A DNA stretch of 64,000 nucleotides from NIOZ-UU35 sp964344175 (GTDB taxonomy: Bacteria; Chloroflexota; Anaerolineae; Anaerolineales; UBA11858). This document shows, piece after piece, positions 52,396 to 60,492 of the stretch. Numbering within the stretch: the stretch's first letter is position 1; each line of letters opens with the position of its first letter. The DNA lies in assembly GCA_964344175.1 (NCBI GenBank), contig CAYFMI010000003.1, forward strand, positions 1 to 64,000. Reading direction: 5' to 3'. The notes below the pieces were generated by a model. The model worked only from the letters and a program-made list of their open reading frames with translations, was not told the origin of the DNA and did no database searches. Position numbers and translations under genes: made by a program.

Positions 52396-53565
52396 ATGAA
52401 TTGGAAACGCACACTCATTGCCTGCCTGCTGGCCTTATTCGGCTTTACCCTGGCGTTTGGAACCGGCTATTTCACCCATGCCGCCCTGCACCCTGCCGGG
52501 ACACAGTTCGGGGTCTTCAACGAAGCCCTGCGGCTTTTCGAGCAGAATGCCATCGACAATCTTCCCGAATCACCGATACTCGAATACGGCATGATCCACG
52601 GCCTGTTACAAGCCTACGGCGATCCCTACACGCGCTTTTTCGAACCGGTGCAAAGCGAACTGAGTAACGACAACCTTGCCGGAAGCTATGGCGGCATTGG
52701 GGCAACCCTGGAACGCGACACCATTGGCTTTGCCCTGCTGTACCCCTTCCCCGATGGCCCGGCTGCGCAAGCAGGAGTTCGAGACGGCGACCGATTGATG
52801 GCAATAGATGAATTGGATATCCTCCCCGAGATGACCACCGACGAAATTGTGGCTGTCTTACGCGGCCCGGAGGGCGCCGCCGTGCGCCTGGAGATCGCCC
52901 GCCCCCCGACATGGGAGAAACATGCTTTTGAAATCGAGCGCGCTTCCATTCCCCTGCCCTCCGTCACCTGGCGGCTCGATGCTGACGAAACGCGCCTGGG
53001 GATCATCAAGGTTAATCTTATCGCTGCCAGCACACCTGCAGAAATTGAAAAAGCAGCCCAAGATCTGATGACGCAGGGCGCGCAATTTTTCGCCCTCGAT
53101 CTGCGCGGCAACGGCGGCGGGCTGGTGGACGCCGGTGTGAATATCGCGGCGCTCTTTTTGGAACAAGGCGACATTTTGCAAGAGCAATACCGCGATAAAC
53201 CTGTTGAAACTTATTCGGTCACCCAAGTTGGCCCTTATATTAATCTCCCCCTCGTGGTATTGGTGGACAACAACACCGCCAGCGCTGCCGAAATTATCGC
53301 CGGAGCGCTGCAAGTTCATCAACGCGCTGTACTCATCGGTACGCCCACACACGGGAAAGACTCCATCCAATTGGCCTTCGACCTGCAAGATGGCTCCAGC
53401 CTGCATGTTACCGCCGCCAAATGGTGGATCCCCGGCCTAGACACGATCATCGGCGAAAATGGATTGCAGCCAAACCTGTTCGTCGAGCCAAACGAAAACC
53501 TTACCGACGCTGCGTTGACTGCGGCGATTGACTATTTCACCCAAAATGAGTCACTTACCCCCTGA
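52396..53565 (+). CDS. S41 C-terminal processing peptidase (CtpA-like)
   Basis: A 389-residue exported serine protease. The N-terminal signal or anchor spans about 6-32. A helical segment (FEQNAIDNLPESPILEYGMIHGLLQAYGDPYTRFF) is the S41 N-terminal domain. A PDZ domain (about 95-170; PAAQAGVRDGDRLMAIDE) precedes the catalytic core with Ser in DNNTASAAEI and Lys in THGKDSIQ. Such enzymes trim tails of envelope proteins. The 3' end overlaps the LCP gene by 20 nt, so the two are coupled. Confidence 0.9.
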   Translation: MNWKRTLIACLLALFGFTLAFGTGYFTHAALHPAGTQFGVFNEALRLFEQNAIDNLPESPILEYGMIHGLLQAYGDPYTRFFEPVQSELSNDNLAGSYGGIGATLERDTIGFALLYPFPDGPAAQAGVRDGDRLMAIDELDILPEMTTDEIVAVLRGPEGAAVRLEIARPPTWEKHAFEIERASIPLPSVTWRLDADETRLGIIKVNLIAASTPAEIEKAAQDLMTQGAQFFALDLRGNGGGLVDAGVNIAALFLEQGDILQEQYRDKPVETYSVTQVGPYINLPLVVLVDNNTASAAEIIAGALQVHQRAVLIGTPTHGKDSIQLAFDLQDGSSLHVTAAKWWIPGLDTIIGENGLQPNLFVEPNENLTDAALTAAIDYFTQNESLTP

Positions 53566-54559
53566 CAATTCCTGGGACAAAACTCGCCCCACCCCGGTCG
53601 ACCAAGATACGCCCGATCCATGGAGCGAGACCCGCCCAAATACCATCAACGAAGATCCCCATTCCTGGGGCGCGACGAGCCCTACACCGATTGCGCCTGC
53701 CTCCGAGAAAAACGCTGCCTGGGGGGAGCCACTCCGCAAACGCCGCCGCGGTTGTGGCTGTGCGCTGGCGCTGATCTTGCCGGTGGCGGCCCTCGTCCTG
53801 ATCTATTTCCTCTTCCCCAGTCGCAACAATATCTTGATATTGGGAACCGATTCACGCGACCCAGGCTCGTATCTCGGACGCACCGATACCCTGATTCTGA
53901 CTACGGTTCAGCCGCTTCAGGGGTATACGGGCATGCTCTCGATCCCCCGCGACCTTTGGGTAACCATCCCTGGCTATGGCGAGAACCGCGTCAACGCGGC
54001 CCACTTTTTCGCCGAGGCCGAACAGCCCGGCAGCGGCCCAGCCTTAGCGATGCAGACCATTCGCGCCAACTTCGGGGTGGATGTACATTATTACGTCCGC
54101 CTGCGCTTCATCGGCTTCCTTGAAGTGGTAGATGCCCTGGGCGGCGTGGACATTGTGCTGGACTCGGCTATGTCGGGTTACACTGCCGGAGAGCATCATC
54201 TCAGCGGTGAGCAGGCCCTGGCGCTGGTGCGCGACCGCGCCGGGAGTGACGATTTCTTTCGCATGCGGCGCGGCCAGATTTTCCTTCAAGCCTTGATAAA
54301 ACGCCTGCTGACTCCTTCGGTGTGGCCGCGCTTGCCCCAAGTTTTTGCCAACCTTTCAGCCGTCGTCGATACCGACATCCCCCGCTGGCTATGGCCGCGC
54401 CTGACCCTGGCCCTTTTACGCGGCAGCGCCAACGGAATCGATGCGCGCGTCATCACCCGCGAAATGACCTTTCCCTTCACCACCAGCGGCGGCGCGCAGG
54501 TGCTGGCTCCCAACTGGGAGAGAATCAACCCAGTGTTATTAGAAATCTTCGGACAGTAG
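53546..54559 (+). CDS. LytR-CpsA-Psr (LCP) family protein
   Basis: A 337-residue membrane protein. A Pro/Thr/Asp-rich cytoplasmic N-terminus (1-70) is followed by one TM helix (about 72-90; CGCALALILPVAALVLIYFL) and an extracellular LCP domain: ILILGTDSR, LGRTDTLILTT, MLSIPRDLWV, RVNAAHFFAE, LGGVDIVLD and LVRDRAGSDDFFRMRRGQ. The conserved Arg and Asp residues binding the pyrophosphate are present. LCP enzymes transfer glycopolymers from lipid carriers onto peptidoglycan. Start could also be TTG at 53528. Confidence 0.9.
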   Translation: MSHLPPDNSWDKTRPTPVDQDTPDPWSETRPNTINEDPHSWGATSPTPIAPASEKNAAWGEPLRKRRRGCGCALALILPVAALVLIYFLFPSRNNILILGTDSRDPGSYLGRTDTLILTTVQPLQGYTGMLSIPRDLWVTIPGYGENRVNAAHFFAEAEQPGSGPALAMQTIRANFGVDVHYYVRLRFIGFLEVVDALGGVDIVLDSAMSGYTAGEHHLSGEQALALVRDRAGSDDFFRMRRGQIFLQALIKRLLTPSVWPRLPQVFANLSAVVDTDIPRWLWPRLTLALLRGSANGIDARVITREMTFPFTTSGGAQVLAPNWERINPVLLEIFGQ

Positions 54560-54563
54560 TTTG

Positions 54564-54572
54564 TGCTACAAT
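54564..54572 (+). promoter_or_regulatory. Extended -10 promoter of smpB
   Basis: TGC-TACAAT, ending 10 nt before the smpB ATG, so the leader is only a few nucleotides and there is no ribosome binding site. Confidence 0.5.
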
Positions 54573-54582
54573 CAACAACATC

Positions 54583-55038
54583 ATGAGCATAAAAGTTATT
54601 GCCCGCAATCGCAAAGCTAAACACGACTACCATCTACTAGAAACCTTTGAGGCTGGTATTGTCTTGCAAGGCAGCGAGATCAAATCGATTCGCGCCGGAC
54701 AGGTCAGCATCAAGCAGGCCTATGTGCGCGTCGATGACGAAGAAGCCTGGCTGGTGGATGCCCATATCGCTCCCTACGAGCAGGCTTCCCGCTACAATCA
54801 CGAACCCACCCGCACTCGCAAGTTGTTGCTCCACAAAAAAGAGATTTATAAACTGTGGGACGAGGTCCGCCGCAAAGGCACCACCATCATCCCCACCCAA
54901 GTCTATCTGCGCGACGGGCGCGCCAAAGTTGAGATCGCCCTGGCGCGCGGCAAGAAACTCCACGACAAACGCCAGAGTATAGCCCAGCGCGACGCCCAAC
55001 GCCAAATGGAACGAGAATTGCGGCGCGGTGACTGGTAG
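54583..55038 (+). CDS. smpB: SsrA-binding protein SmpB
   Basis: A 151-residue beta-barrel protein that delivers tmRNA to stalled ribosomes. Family segments: VIARNRKAKHDYHLLETFEAGIVL, GSEIKSIRAG, DAHIAPYEQASRYNHEPTRTRKLLL and the basic C-terminal tail KKLHDKRQSIAQRDAQRQMERELRR, which enters the mRNA channel. The long upstream open frame runs inside the LCP gene and is not real. No tmRNA gene was recognised nearby. Confidence 0.96.
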   Translation: MSIKVIARNRKAKHDYHLLETFEAGIVLQGSEIKSIRAGQVSIKQAYVRVDDEEAWLVDAHIAPYEQASRYNHEPTRTRKLLLHKKEIYKLWDEVRRKGTTIIPTQVYLRDGRAKVEIALARGKKLHDKRQSIAQRDAQRQMERELRRGDW

Positions 55039-55056
55039 CAATCCAAAGAGGTGCCT

Positions 55057-55845
55057 ATGTCCACACCATCAACGATTGGCGGCATTAACCTCCTCCCAAT
55101 GGCGGAGAAACGCCGGTTGTACGCGCGCATTATTCCCCCAGAGCTACTCGACCGCTTTCGTCTCAACCCCTTCTTGACCGACATTAACGGTCATGACCTG
55201 CTGCAACTCGATTGCCCTGCTGGGAAGAGCAGCGCTGAAATTAACCTATATCACCAATTCGGTTTCCGCGACCCCGTGCTGCACGGACATATCACCGATA
55301 CGATGAACGGCCAGTTACACATCTTGTTTTATGTGCTTAACGACCCCCATGCCCCGCGCTACGATATTGATGTGCTTCCCGATGGCACCTCCACCCAAAT
55401 TGGCTCGCAGCACCGCAATCTTGAGGCCGAAATCGCCGCCCTGCATGCCGGGCTTTCGCCGGGCCAAATTCGCGAGGGGCTGCACGTACTCAAGTCGGCC
55501 ATTGCCACCTTCGAGGGCTTCATCCAAGAACTAGGGCACACCATTCATTTTGCTGAGCCGCTTTACTATCACAATGCCATCATCTTCGAACACTATGGCT
55601 TCCGCTACCAGCAAGGCCGCCGCCTGATGGAGCGCATTCATACCGGGTTTTCCCCGGGGGGCGAATTCCTGCCCCTACTCGATGGCAGCACCCCCTTCTG
55701 CCAACCCGAAGCAGCCAACAACATTCGTCTGCGCTCATGGGCTATCCATGATGGCATTATGGGAGAACCGTTCACCAACGTGACGATGTATAAACAAACC
55801 GGCCTGCATGCCGGAGTATCCACCGCGCCCAATTGCACCTGGTAG
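55057..55845 (+). CDS. Conserved hypothetical protein
   Basis: A 262-residue soluble protein of unknown family. Visible features are LHGHITDTMNGQLHILFYVLNDPHAPRYDIDVLPDG in the first half, a central helix (GLSPGQIREGLHVLKSAIATFEGFIQELGH), and a His/aromatic-rich stretch YYHNAIIFEHYGFRYQQGRRLMERI that slightly resembles the end of a GNAT fold. Cys is rare. ATG at 55057 after AAAGAGG; it follows smpB by 18 nt and is probably co-transcribed. I cannot assign a function. Confidence 0.6.
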   Translation: MSTPSTIGGINLLPMAEKRRLYARIIPPELLDRFRLNPFLTDINGHDLLQLDCPAGKSSAEINLYHQFGFRDPVLHGHITDTMNGQLHILFYVLNDPHAPRYDIDVLPDGTSTQIGSQHRNLEAEIAALHAGLSPGQIREGLHVLKSAIATFEGFIQELGHTIHFAEPLYYHNAIIFEHYGFRYQQGRRLMERIHTGFSPGGEFLPLLDGSTPFCQPEAANNIRLRSWAIHDGIMGEPFTNVTMYKQTGLHAGVSTAPNCTW

Positions 55846-55895
55846 CTGCCACAGTGTCTGCAGCGAATGCGGCGAGGATGGGCACATTGCTTCGG

Positions 55896-55911
55896 AAGGT
55901 GCGGCGCACCT
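55896..55911. repeat. Palindrome related to the one at 28934
   Basis: AAGGTGCGGCGCACCT, followed by TGAAAC, resembles AAGGTGCGAAGCACTT plus TCGAAA at 28934. It lies in the 144-nt gap before the kinase-like gene, which otherwise holds nothing recognised. Confidence 0.45.
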
Positions 55912-55989
55912 GAAACTCTACCTCACAAAGCGCCATTGATGGCGCAAAGAGAATTTCTCTCTAATCTCTGTGATCTCTGAGGCTTAAAT

Positions 55990-56697
55990 ATGTTATCCAA
56001 TAATTTTCTTGCCTTAATTATTACATTTACCGCTGCGCTGGTCTGGTTGCGGCTGAACGACTTTGCCGCCCACCGCGGCTGGGTCAGCAGCCATCTCAGC
56101 CGCAAGATCATCCATATGGGCACCGGCCCAATCTTCGTGCTGTGCTGGCTGCTCTTCAACGACGCGCCCGCTGCCCGCTATCTGGCTGCCCTTGTCCCGC
56201 TGGCGATCACCTTTCAATTCGCCCTGGTAGGCCTGGGGGTGATGAAAGACGAAGCCGCCGTGCAGGCCATGTCCCGCAGCGGCGACCAGCGCGAGATCTT
56301 GCGCGGCCCGCTCTTTTACGGAATCGTCTTTGTGGCGCTGACCGTCATCTACTGGAAAGATTCGCCCATCGGCATGATCGGCCTGATGTTGATGTGCGGC
56401 GGTGATGGCCTGGCCGATATTCTAGGCCGCCGTTGGGGAACACAGAAACTGCCCTGGGCGCAAGAGAAATCCTGGATCGGCTCGCTGGGGATGCTGCTCG
56501 GCGGCTGGGGTTTCGCCCTGGGGGTGGTGTGGGTTTTTGTTGCAACGGGAGTTTTCCCCGCCCCGATAAGCAGCTACCTGCTGCCCATCAGCCTCATCGC
56601 CCTCGCCGGCACACTGGTCAAATCGCTGCCCCTCAAAGACGTAGATAATCTCACCGTTACATTGACAGCGGTGGTTTTAGGACACCTGTTGATCTAG
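55990..56697 (+). CDS. Phytol/polyprenol/dolichol-kinase-like membrane protein
   Basis: A 235-residue polytopic protein with about seven TM helices. SRKIIHMGTGP and CGGDGLADILGRRWG, followed by EKSWIGSLGMLLGG, are the signatures of the VTE5/SEC59/CdsA-like superfamily, which uses CTP to phosphorylate isoprenoid alcohols or makes CDP-lipids. Phytol/farnesol kinase-like activity is the best guess; a cytidylyltransferase for lipids is the alternative. No clear ribosome binding site. Co-oriented with the histidine ammonia-lyase gene 40 nt downstream. Confidence 0.75.
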   Translation: MLSNNFLALIITFTAALVWLRLNDFAAHRGWVSSHLSRKIIHMGTGPIFVLCWLLFNDAPAARYLAALVPLAITFQFALVGLGVMKDEAAVQAMSRSGDQREILRGPLFYGIVFVALTVIYWKDSPIGMIGLMLMCGGDGLADILGRRWGTQKLPWAQEKSWIGSLGMLLGGWGFALGVVWVFVATGVFPAPISSYLLPISLIALAGTLVKSLPLKDVDNLTVTLTAVVLGHLLI

Positions 56698-56737
56698 GCT
56701 ATCCCTGCCCCACAATTTTCATCGCCCCGAAGATACC

Positions 56738-58297
56738 ATGATCCAAATTGACGGTAACACCCTCACCATTGCCGATGTCGTCGCCGTGGCGCGTCATGGA
56801 GCCAAGGTTGAAATCGCGCCCGAAGCCTACCAAAATATCACCCGCTCACGCGCCTGGGTCGAAAAAATCATCGCCGAAGAGAAGCCGGTCTACGGCATCA
56901 ACACCGGCTTCGGGATCTTTTCCGACCGCAAAATCTCTCGCAACGATGCCGCCAAACTCAGTCGCAATCTAATTTTGAGTCACGCCGTTGCCACCGGCCC
57001 CGACCTGCCCGAAGAAGTTGTACGAGCCGCCATGCTGATTCGCGCCAACACCCTCGCCAAAGGCTTTTCTGGGGTGCGCCCGGTGGTCATCGAGACGCTG
57101 CTGGCAATGCTCAACCAGGGGGTAACGCCAATTATTCCCTCGCAAGGCTCTCTTGGCTCTTCGGGCGATTTGGCGCAACTCTCGCATTTAGCGCTGGTCT
57201 TCACCACCGACGAAGCCAACCTGAAAGCCAATTCGGGGTGGGCAACCTACGGCGGCCAGCGCATGCGCGGCAAGGCTGCCATGCTAAATGCCGGAATTGA
57301 GCGCATCATTCTGGGGGCAAAAGAAGGGCTGGCCGTCAATAACGGAGCCACCTTTTCTGCTGCCCTGGGGGCGCTAGCCTGCCACGATGCCGACGTGTTG
57401 CTGCAAACTGCTGATGTTGCCCTGGCAATGAGCCTGGAAGCAATGCTTGGAGTGAGTACGGCCTTCGACCCGCGCATTCATATCGCCCGTAACCATGCCG
57501 GGCAGATCGCAGTCGCCGAACGCGTCCGGCAACTTACCCGGGGCAGCACACTATTGGATGCCGAAGGCCGGGTGCAAGATGCCTACTCTCTGCGCTGCGC
57601 ACCGCAAGTACAGGGGGCAGCCATTGATGCACTGCGTTTCATTCAAGCGCGTATCGAGCGTGAGATCAACGCCGCCACCGATAATCCACTCTTATTTGGG
57701 CCGGGTGAAGCCCTCTCAGGCGGCAACTTCCATGGTGAACCCATCGGCATGGCAATGGATTTCTTGGGCATCGCCCTTACCGAAGTAGCCGGGATTTCAG
57801 AGCGGCGCACTTTCCGCCTAACGGACGGCAAATTGAATGCCGGTCTGCCCCCCATGCTGGTGGATACACCCGATGCAGCGGGGCTGAATTCGGGGATGAT
57901 GATGCCACAATATACGGCGGCATCGCTGGTTTTAGAAAATCAAACCCTGGCTTCACCAGATTCGGTCTACTCCTTGCCAACCTCTGCCGAACAGGAAGAT
58001 CATAACGCCAATGCCATGACAGCGGCCCGCCACGCCCGCCAGATCCTCGAAAACACGGCCCATGTCCTGGCGGTGGAAATCTACACCGCCGCCCGCGCCC
58101 TGGATTTACGCCTGCGACAGATGCCTGATGGCAAGATGGGCGTCGGGGTTTCAGCTGCCCACACTAATGTGCGCGCCGCAATTCCCTATCAAGCCGGGGA
58201 TGCCTGGTGGGGACCGGAAATCGAAACGCTTCATCAGGTCATCACCAATGGTGAACTTTTACAACATGTCGGGCATGCGATTGACGAGGCAGCATAA
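56738..58297 (+). CDS. hutH: Histidine ammonia-lyase with Ser-Ser-Gly MIO triad
   Basis: A 519-residue MIO enzyme deaminating L-histidine to urocanate. It begins with the family's IADVVAVARHGAKVEI and has YGINTGFG, LILSHAVATG (His near position 83, typical of HAL), and the MIO region GSLGSSGDLAQLSHL. The triad at 141-143 is Ser-Ser-Gly, where HAL enzymes normally have Ala-Ser-Gly. Later motifs QDAYSLRCAPQVQGA and DNPLLF..SGGNFHGEP are intact, so the enzyme is probably active. Other hut genes are absent from the window. An aromatic-lyase relative cannot be excluded. Confidence 0.88.
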   Translation: MIQIDGNTLTIADVVAVARHGAKVEIAPEAYQNITRSRAWVEKIIAEEKPVYGINTGFGIFSDRKISRNDAAKLSRNLILSHAVATGPDLPEEVVRAAMLIRANTLAKGFSGVRPVVIETLLAMLNQGVTPIIPSQGSLGSSGDLAQLSHLALVFTTDEANLKANSGWATYGGQRMRGKAAMLNAGIERIILGAKEGLAVNNGATFSAALGALACHDADVLLQTADVALAMSLEAMLGVSTAFDPRIHIARNHAGQIAVAERVRQLTRGSTLLDAEGRVQDAYSLRCAPQVQGAAIDALRFIQARIEREINAATDNPLLFGPGEALSGGNFHGEPIGMAMDFLGIALTEVAGISERRTFRLTDGKLNAGLPPMLVDTPDAAGLNSGMMMPQYTAASLVLENQTLASPDSVYSLPTSAEQEDHNANAMTAARHARQILENTAHVLAVEIYTAARALDLRLRQMPDGKMGVGVSAAHTNVRAAIPYQAGDAWWGPEIETLHQVITNGELLQHVGHAIDEAA

Positions 58298-58354
58298 ATA
58301 TGATAAACTTCGTCGAAATTTAGCCGTTTCGCATCCCTAAGAGAGGTGTATAAC

Positions 58355-58744
58355 ATGGTTCTTTCAGATACAAAAGTTGAGGTGCTTTCCCTCACTCCTG
58401 CGGCGGCCGATGCAGTACGCGACTTGCTTGCCAAGCGCGAACTCGAAGGTTACGCTTTGCGCGTCTTCGTTCAGGGCGGCGGCTGCTCCGGTTTTCAGTA
58501 CGGTATGGCACTGGAAAATAATTTCCGCGAACAAGATACAAAGACCAGCCAACACGGCGTTGACGTGGTTGTTGATGAGGTTTCGATTCAATACCTGCAA
58601 GGCGCGACTATTGATTATGTCGAAGATGTCATGGGGAGCGGGTTCAAGGTTGAGAATCCCAATGCCGTATCAGCCTGTGGTTGCGGCAGTTCCTTCCGCA
58701 CGGAAGATGGCGGCGGCAGCGCAGGCGGCGGTTGCAGTTGCTAA
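58355..58744 (+). CDS. A-type iron-sulfur carrier (IscA/ErpA family)
   Basis: A 129-residue protein that carries Fe-S clusters to apo-proteins. LTPAAADAVRDLLAKRE begins the HesB domain. The three conserved Cys are in GGGCSGFQYG and the CGCGSSF pair. An unusual C-terminal tail, GGGSAGGGCSC, adds two Cys. The ATG at 58355 follows AGAGAGG; a GTG three codons upstream is possible. The cysteine desulfurase lies 25 kb away. Confidence 0.9.
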   Translation: MVLSDTKVEVLSLTPAAADAVRDLLAKRELEGYALRVFVQGGGCSGFQYGMALENNFREQDTKTSQHGVDVVVDEVSIQYLQGATIDYVEDVMGSGFKVENPNAVSACGCGSSFRTEDGGGSAGGGCSC

Positions 58745-58767
58745 TTAACAGCAGAGTTTAACCTAAA

Positions 58768-58793
58768 AAGGCCGGATGATCCGGCCTTTTTTT
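58768..58793 (+). terminator. Intrinsic terminator after the A-type carrier
   Basis: Stem AAGGCCGGA / TCCGGCCTT with a 3-nt loop, preceded by an A run and followed by TTTTT. Confidence 0.88.
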
Positions 58794-58844
58794 ATACCAT
58801 TTGTAGAGAGTATCCCCACCTGGAAATCCACAATTTCACGAGAA

Positions 58845-58885
58845 CCCCTATTTTTAGAATATCTTTCATCGAACTACACATATCC
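58845..58885 (-). repeat. MITE-arm relative, copy 3 (diverged)
   Basis: On the minus strand this is exactly 41 nt long and matches the left arm at 41865-41905 at 29 of 41 positions, with the inner AAAAATAGGGG intact and TA beyond the outer end (58886-58887). No partner arm was found. Confidence 0.45.
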
Positions 58886-58915
58886 TAAAACGAATGAACG
58901 TACTCGAATTCTTCA

Positions 58916-59560
58916 TCAGCGCTGGCGCAAGAACGACAACAAAAAACCAAACACGCCAAATACGGCTAATCCGATGATGACAAAGCCAATCGGCACACCG
59001 CCGGTGCCTGTCGAAGTGGTCTCAACGGTGAATGTTGGAATGACCAACGGAGCCGGAGGCGTTAATGTGGGCATGCGCGTGGCCGCCGCCTGGACAACAA
59101 ACTGAGATGCCAGGGTGGGGTCAATAGTCGGGGTGACGCGCGGCGTTGGCGTTGGCGGCGGTTCGGCGATCGGTAAATCTCCACCGAGAATACGCACCAA
59201 AGGGGAATATACCCAGGCGACACCCTCATCCACACCGGGGTAGATAATCTGCACCCAATCGCCGGCAGCCGTCCTGCCCAGTGCAGGGACTTCCTGACGG
59301 TTCAGTAACACCCCCACGCGGGGGTAATCAGTTCCAGGCCCGGAGCGGACGTTAATTTGCTCCTCGGGATCTGAATAAACGACGGCAATTGGCCCGGTGG
59401 GAGTGCCGGTAACGGTCGGGATCGCAACCGTTGGCTGTTGAGCCTGCCCCCCACCTGGGCTTGCTGCATGACCCATCACCTGAATTACAGGGATCTGCAT
59501 CAAGAGTAACATGACAAATGCTGCAACCCAGGCAGCTCGTTTAAGTCTTTTCAAGGCCAT
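58916..59560 (-). CDS. Surface protein with SH3 domain and Pro/Thr stalk
   Basis: A 214-residue protein. A signal peptide or anchor spans about 9-32, then a Gln/Pro/Thr segment, a bacterial SH3 domain (about 58-122; INVRSGPGTDYPRVGVLLNRQEVPALGRTAAGDWVQI), a Pro/Thr-rich stalk (130-185), and a C-terminal TM helix (about 188-209) with basic end RQR. The SH3b domain usually binds cell-wall peptides. Cytoplasmic anchoring by the C-terminal helix would leave SH3 outside. GGAGG upstream of the start. Single-gene unit. Confidence 0.75.
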   Translation of the reverse strand: MALKRLKRAAWVAAFVMLLLMQIPVIQVMGHAASPGGGQAQQPTVAIPTVTGTPTGPIAVVYSDPEEQINVRSGPGTDYPRVGVLLNRQEVPALGRTAAGDWVQIIYPGVDEGVAWVYSPLVRILGGDLPIAEPPPTPTPRVTPTIDPTLASQFVVQAAATRMPTLTPPAPLVIPTFTVETTSTGTGGVPIGFVIIGLAVFGVFGFLLSFLRQR

Positions 59561-59640
59561 CCAACCTCCAAATGGGATGTAGAAATCAGCAACGCATATA
59601 CCTTACTACCAGGTATCTATTCAGTCAAGTTCCGGGATTT

Positions 59641-59666
59641 CTGGGAATCTCCGTAGTGGGTATCCG
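59641..59666 (+). repeat. Dispersed 26-bp intergenic repeat, copy 2
   Basis: 23 of 26 positions match 2768-2793. It lies in the intergenic gap between the SH3 protein and the zinc-ribbon protein. Confidence 0.55.
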
Positions 59667-59736
59667 TGCGTATACTCAGGTGACAAGTTACATTTGAAAG
59701 CTGCTGGCACAAATAAGGCAGAAGCTAGAAAATTCT

Positions 59737-59745
59737 TGATATAAT
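59737..59745 (+). promoter_or_regulatory. Extended -10 promoter of the zinc-ribbon protein gene
   Basis: TGA-TATAAT about 50 nt upstream of the ATG at 59795; CAGGAAA serves as a weak ribosome binding site. Confidence 0.55.
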
Positions 59746-59794
59746 TCCGAATAGTCAGCTTAATTGTTTTTATTGTCAGGAAACCCATAACCCT

Positions 59795-60379
59795 ATGAAA
59801 AAGAAGATCTTCCACGGAGATATTCAACCCGAGAACTTTGCCAAAGCTCTCATTGCGGAGTTTAACCACAGCAACTTACAGGCGCAGCGCGTTCAAACCC
59901 CAGATGGAATTATTGTTCAGATTTCTACCCGCGCGATGCGCGAATCGGGCGGAAATACGGGTATTACAGTCGCTATTGAGCGTGTGACGGATGGCGTCAG
60001 CATTCAAATTGGAGATCATTCGGTATTTGGGGTTGCTGCCAGCCTGGGGACCACAGCCCTGGCCGCGCTGCGCAATCCGTTCAGCTTACTGGGGCGATTG
60101 GACGACATTGCTCAGGATATTGAAAGCCTGCAACTGGATGATCGGGTCTGGGTGGTTGTAGAACGCGTTGCCGTAGCAGCCGGAGCCTCGCTGCAACTCT
60201 CCGAGCGTTTGCGCCGCCTGGTATGCGAATATTGCGATACAGCCAACCCTACCGGCGAACCAAGTTGCATTGCCTGTGGCGCGCCCTTAGGAGGGGTGCA
60301 GCCGCTTACTTGCCGGCATTGCGGCTTTGTTGTTCGGCGCAGCGAGGTAATTTGTCCGGATTGTAAAAAACCGCTGTGA
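59795..60379 (+). CDS. Hypothetical protein with two C-terminal zinc ribbons
   Basis: A 194-residue protein. Residues 1-135 are a basic-to-neutral alpha/beta region (FHGDIQPENFAKALIAEFNHSNLQAQRV; ITVAIERVTDGVSIQIGDHSV; LAALRNPFSLLGRLDDIAQDIESLQLDDRVWVVVERV). The end has three to four CxxC pairs (CEYC, CIAC, CRHC, CPDC), giving two zinc ribbons. No TM helix apart from one weak hydrophobic stretch. Not recognised as a known family. Terminates at a shared hairpin. Confidence 0.6.
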   Translation: MKKKIFHGDIQPENFAKALIAEFNHSNLQAQRVQTPDGIIVQISTRAMRESGGNTGITVAIERVTDGVSIQIGDHSVFGVAASLGTTALAALRNPFSLLGRLDDIAQDIESLQLDDRVWVVVERVAVAAGASLQLSERLRRLVCEYCDTANPTGEPSCIACGAPLGGVQPLTCRHCGFVVRRSEVICPDCKKPL

Positions 60380-60432
60380 CCAAATGAAGATCCCCGCCGC
60401 ATGCGGCACAACATGCCGGCTTTTCCCGCATA

Positions 60433-60473
60433 AAAAGAGATGAGCGACTAACACACACCAGCTCATCTCTTTT
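60433..60473. terminator. Bidirectional terminator between convergent genes
   Basis: Perfect 13-bp stem AAAAGAGATGAGC / GCTCATCTCTTTT with a 15-nt loop; each arm supplies its own U tract in one direction. Confidence 0.8.
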
Positions 60474-60492
60474 CGCTAAAGACAACGACAAC

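Noticed and set aside
54322..54582. N-terminal extension of smpB
   Set aside because: The 87 extra codons lie inside the LCP gene in another frame and are Arg/His-rich shadow sequence; SmpB homology begins at the ATG at 54583.
54560..55056. tmRNA gene next to smpB
   Set aside because: No tRNA-like ends or tag-peptide frame was found in the flanking gaps.
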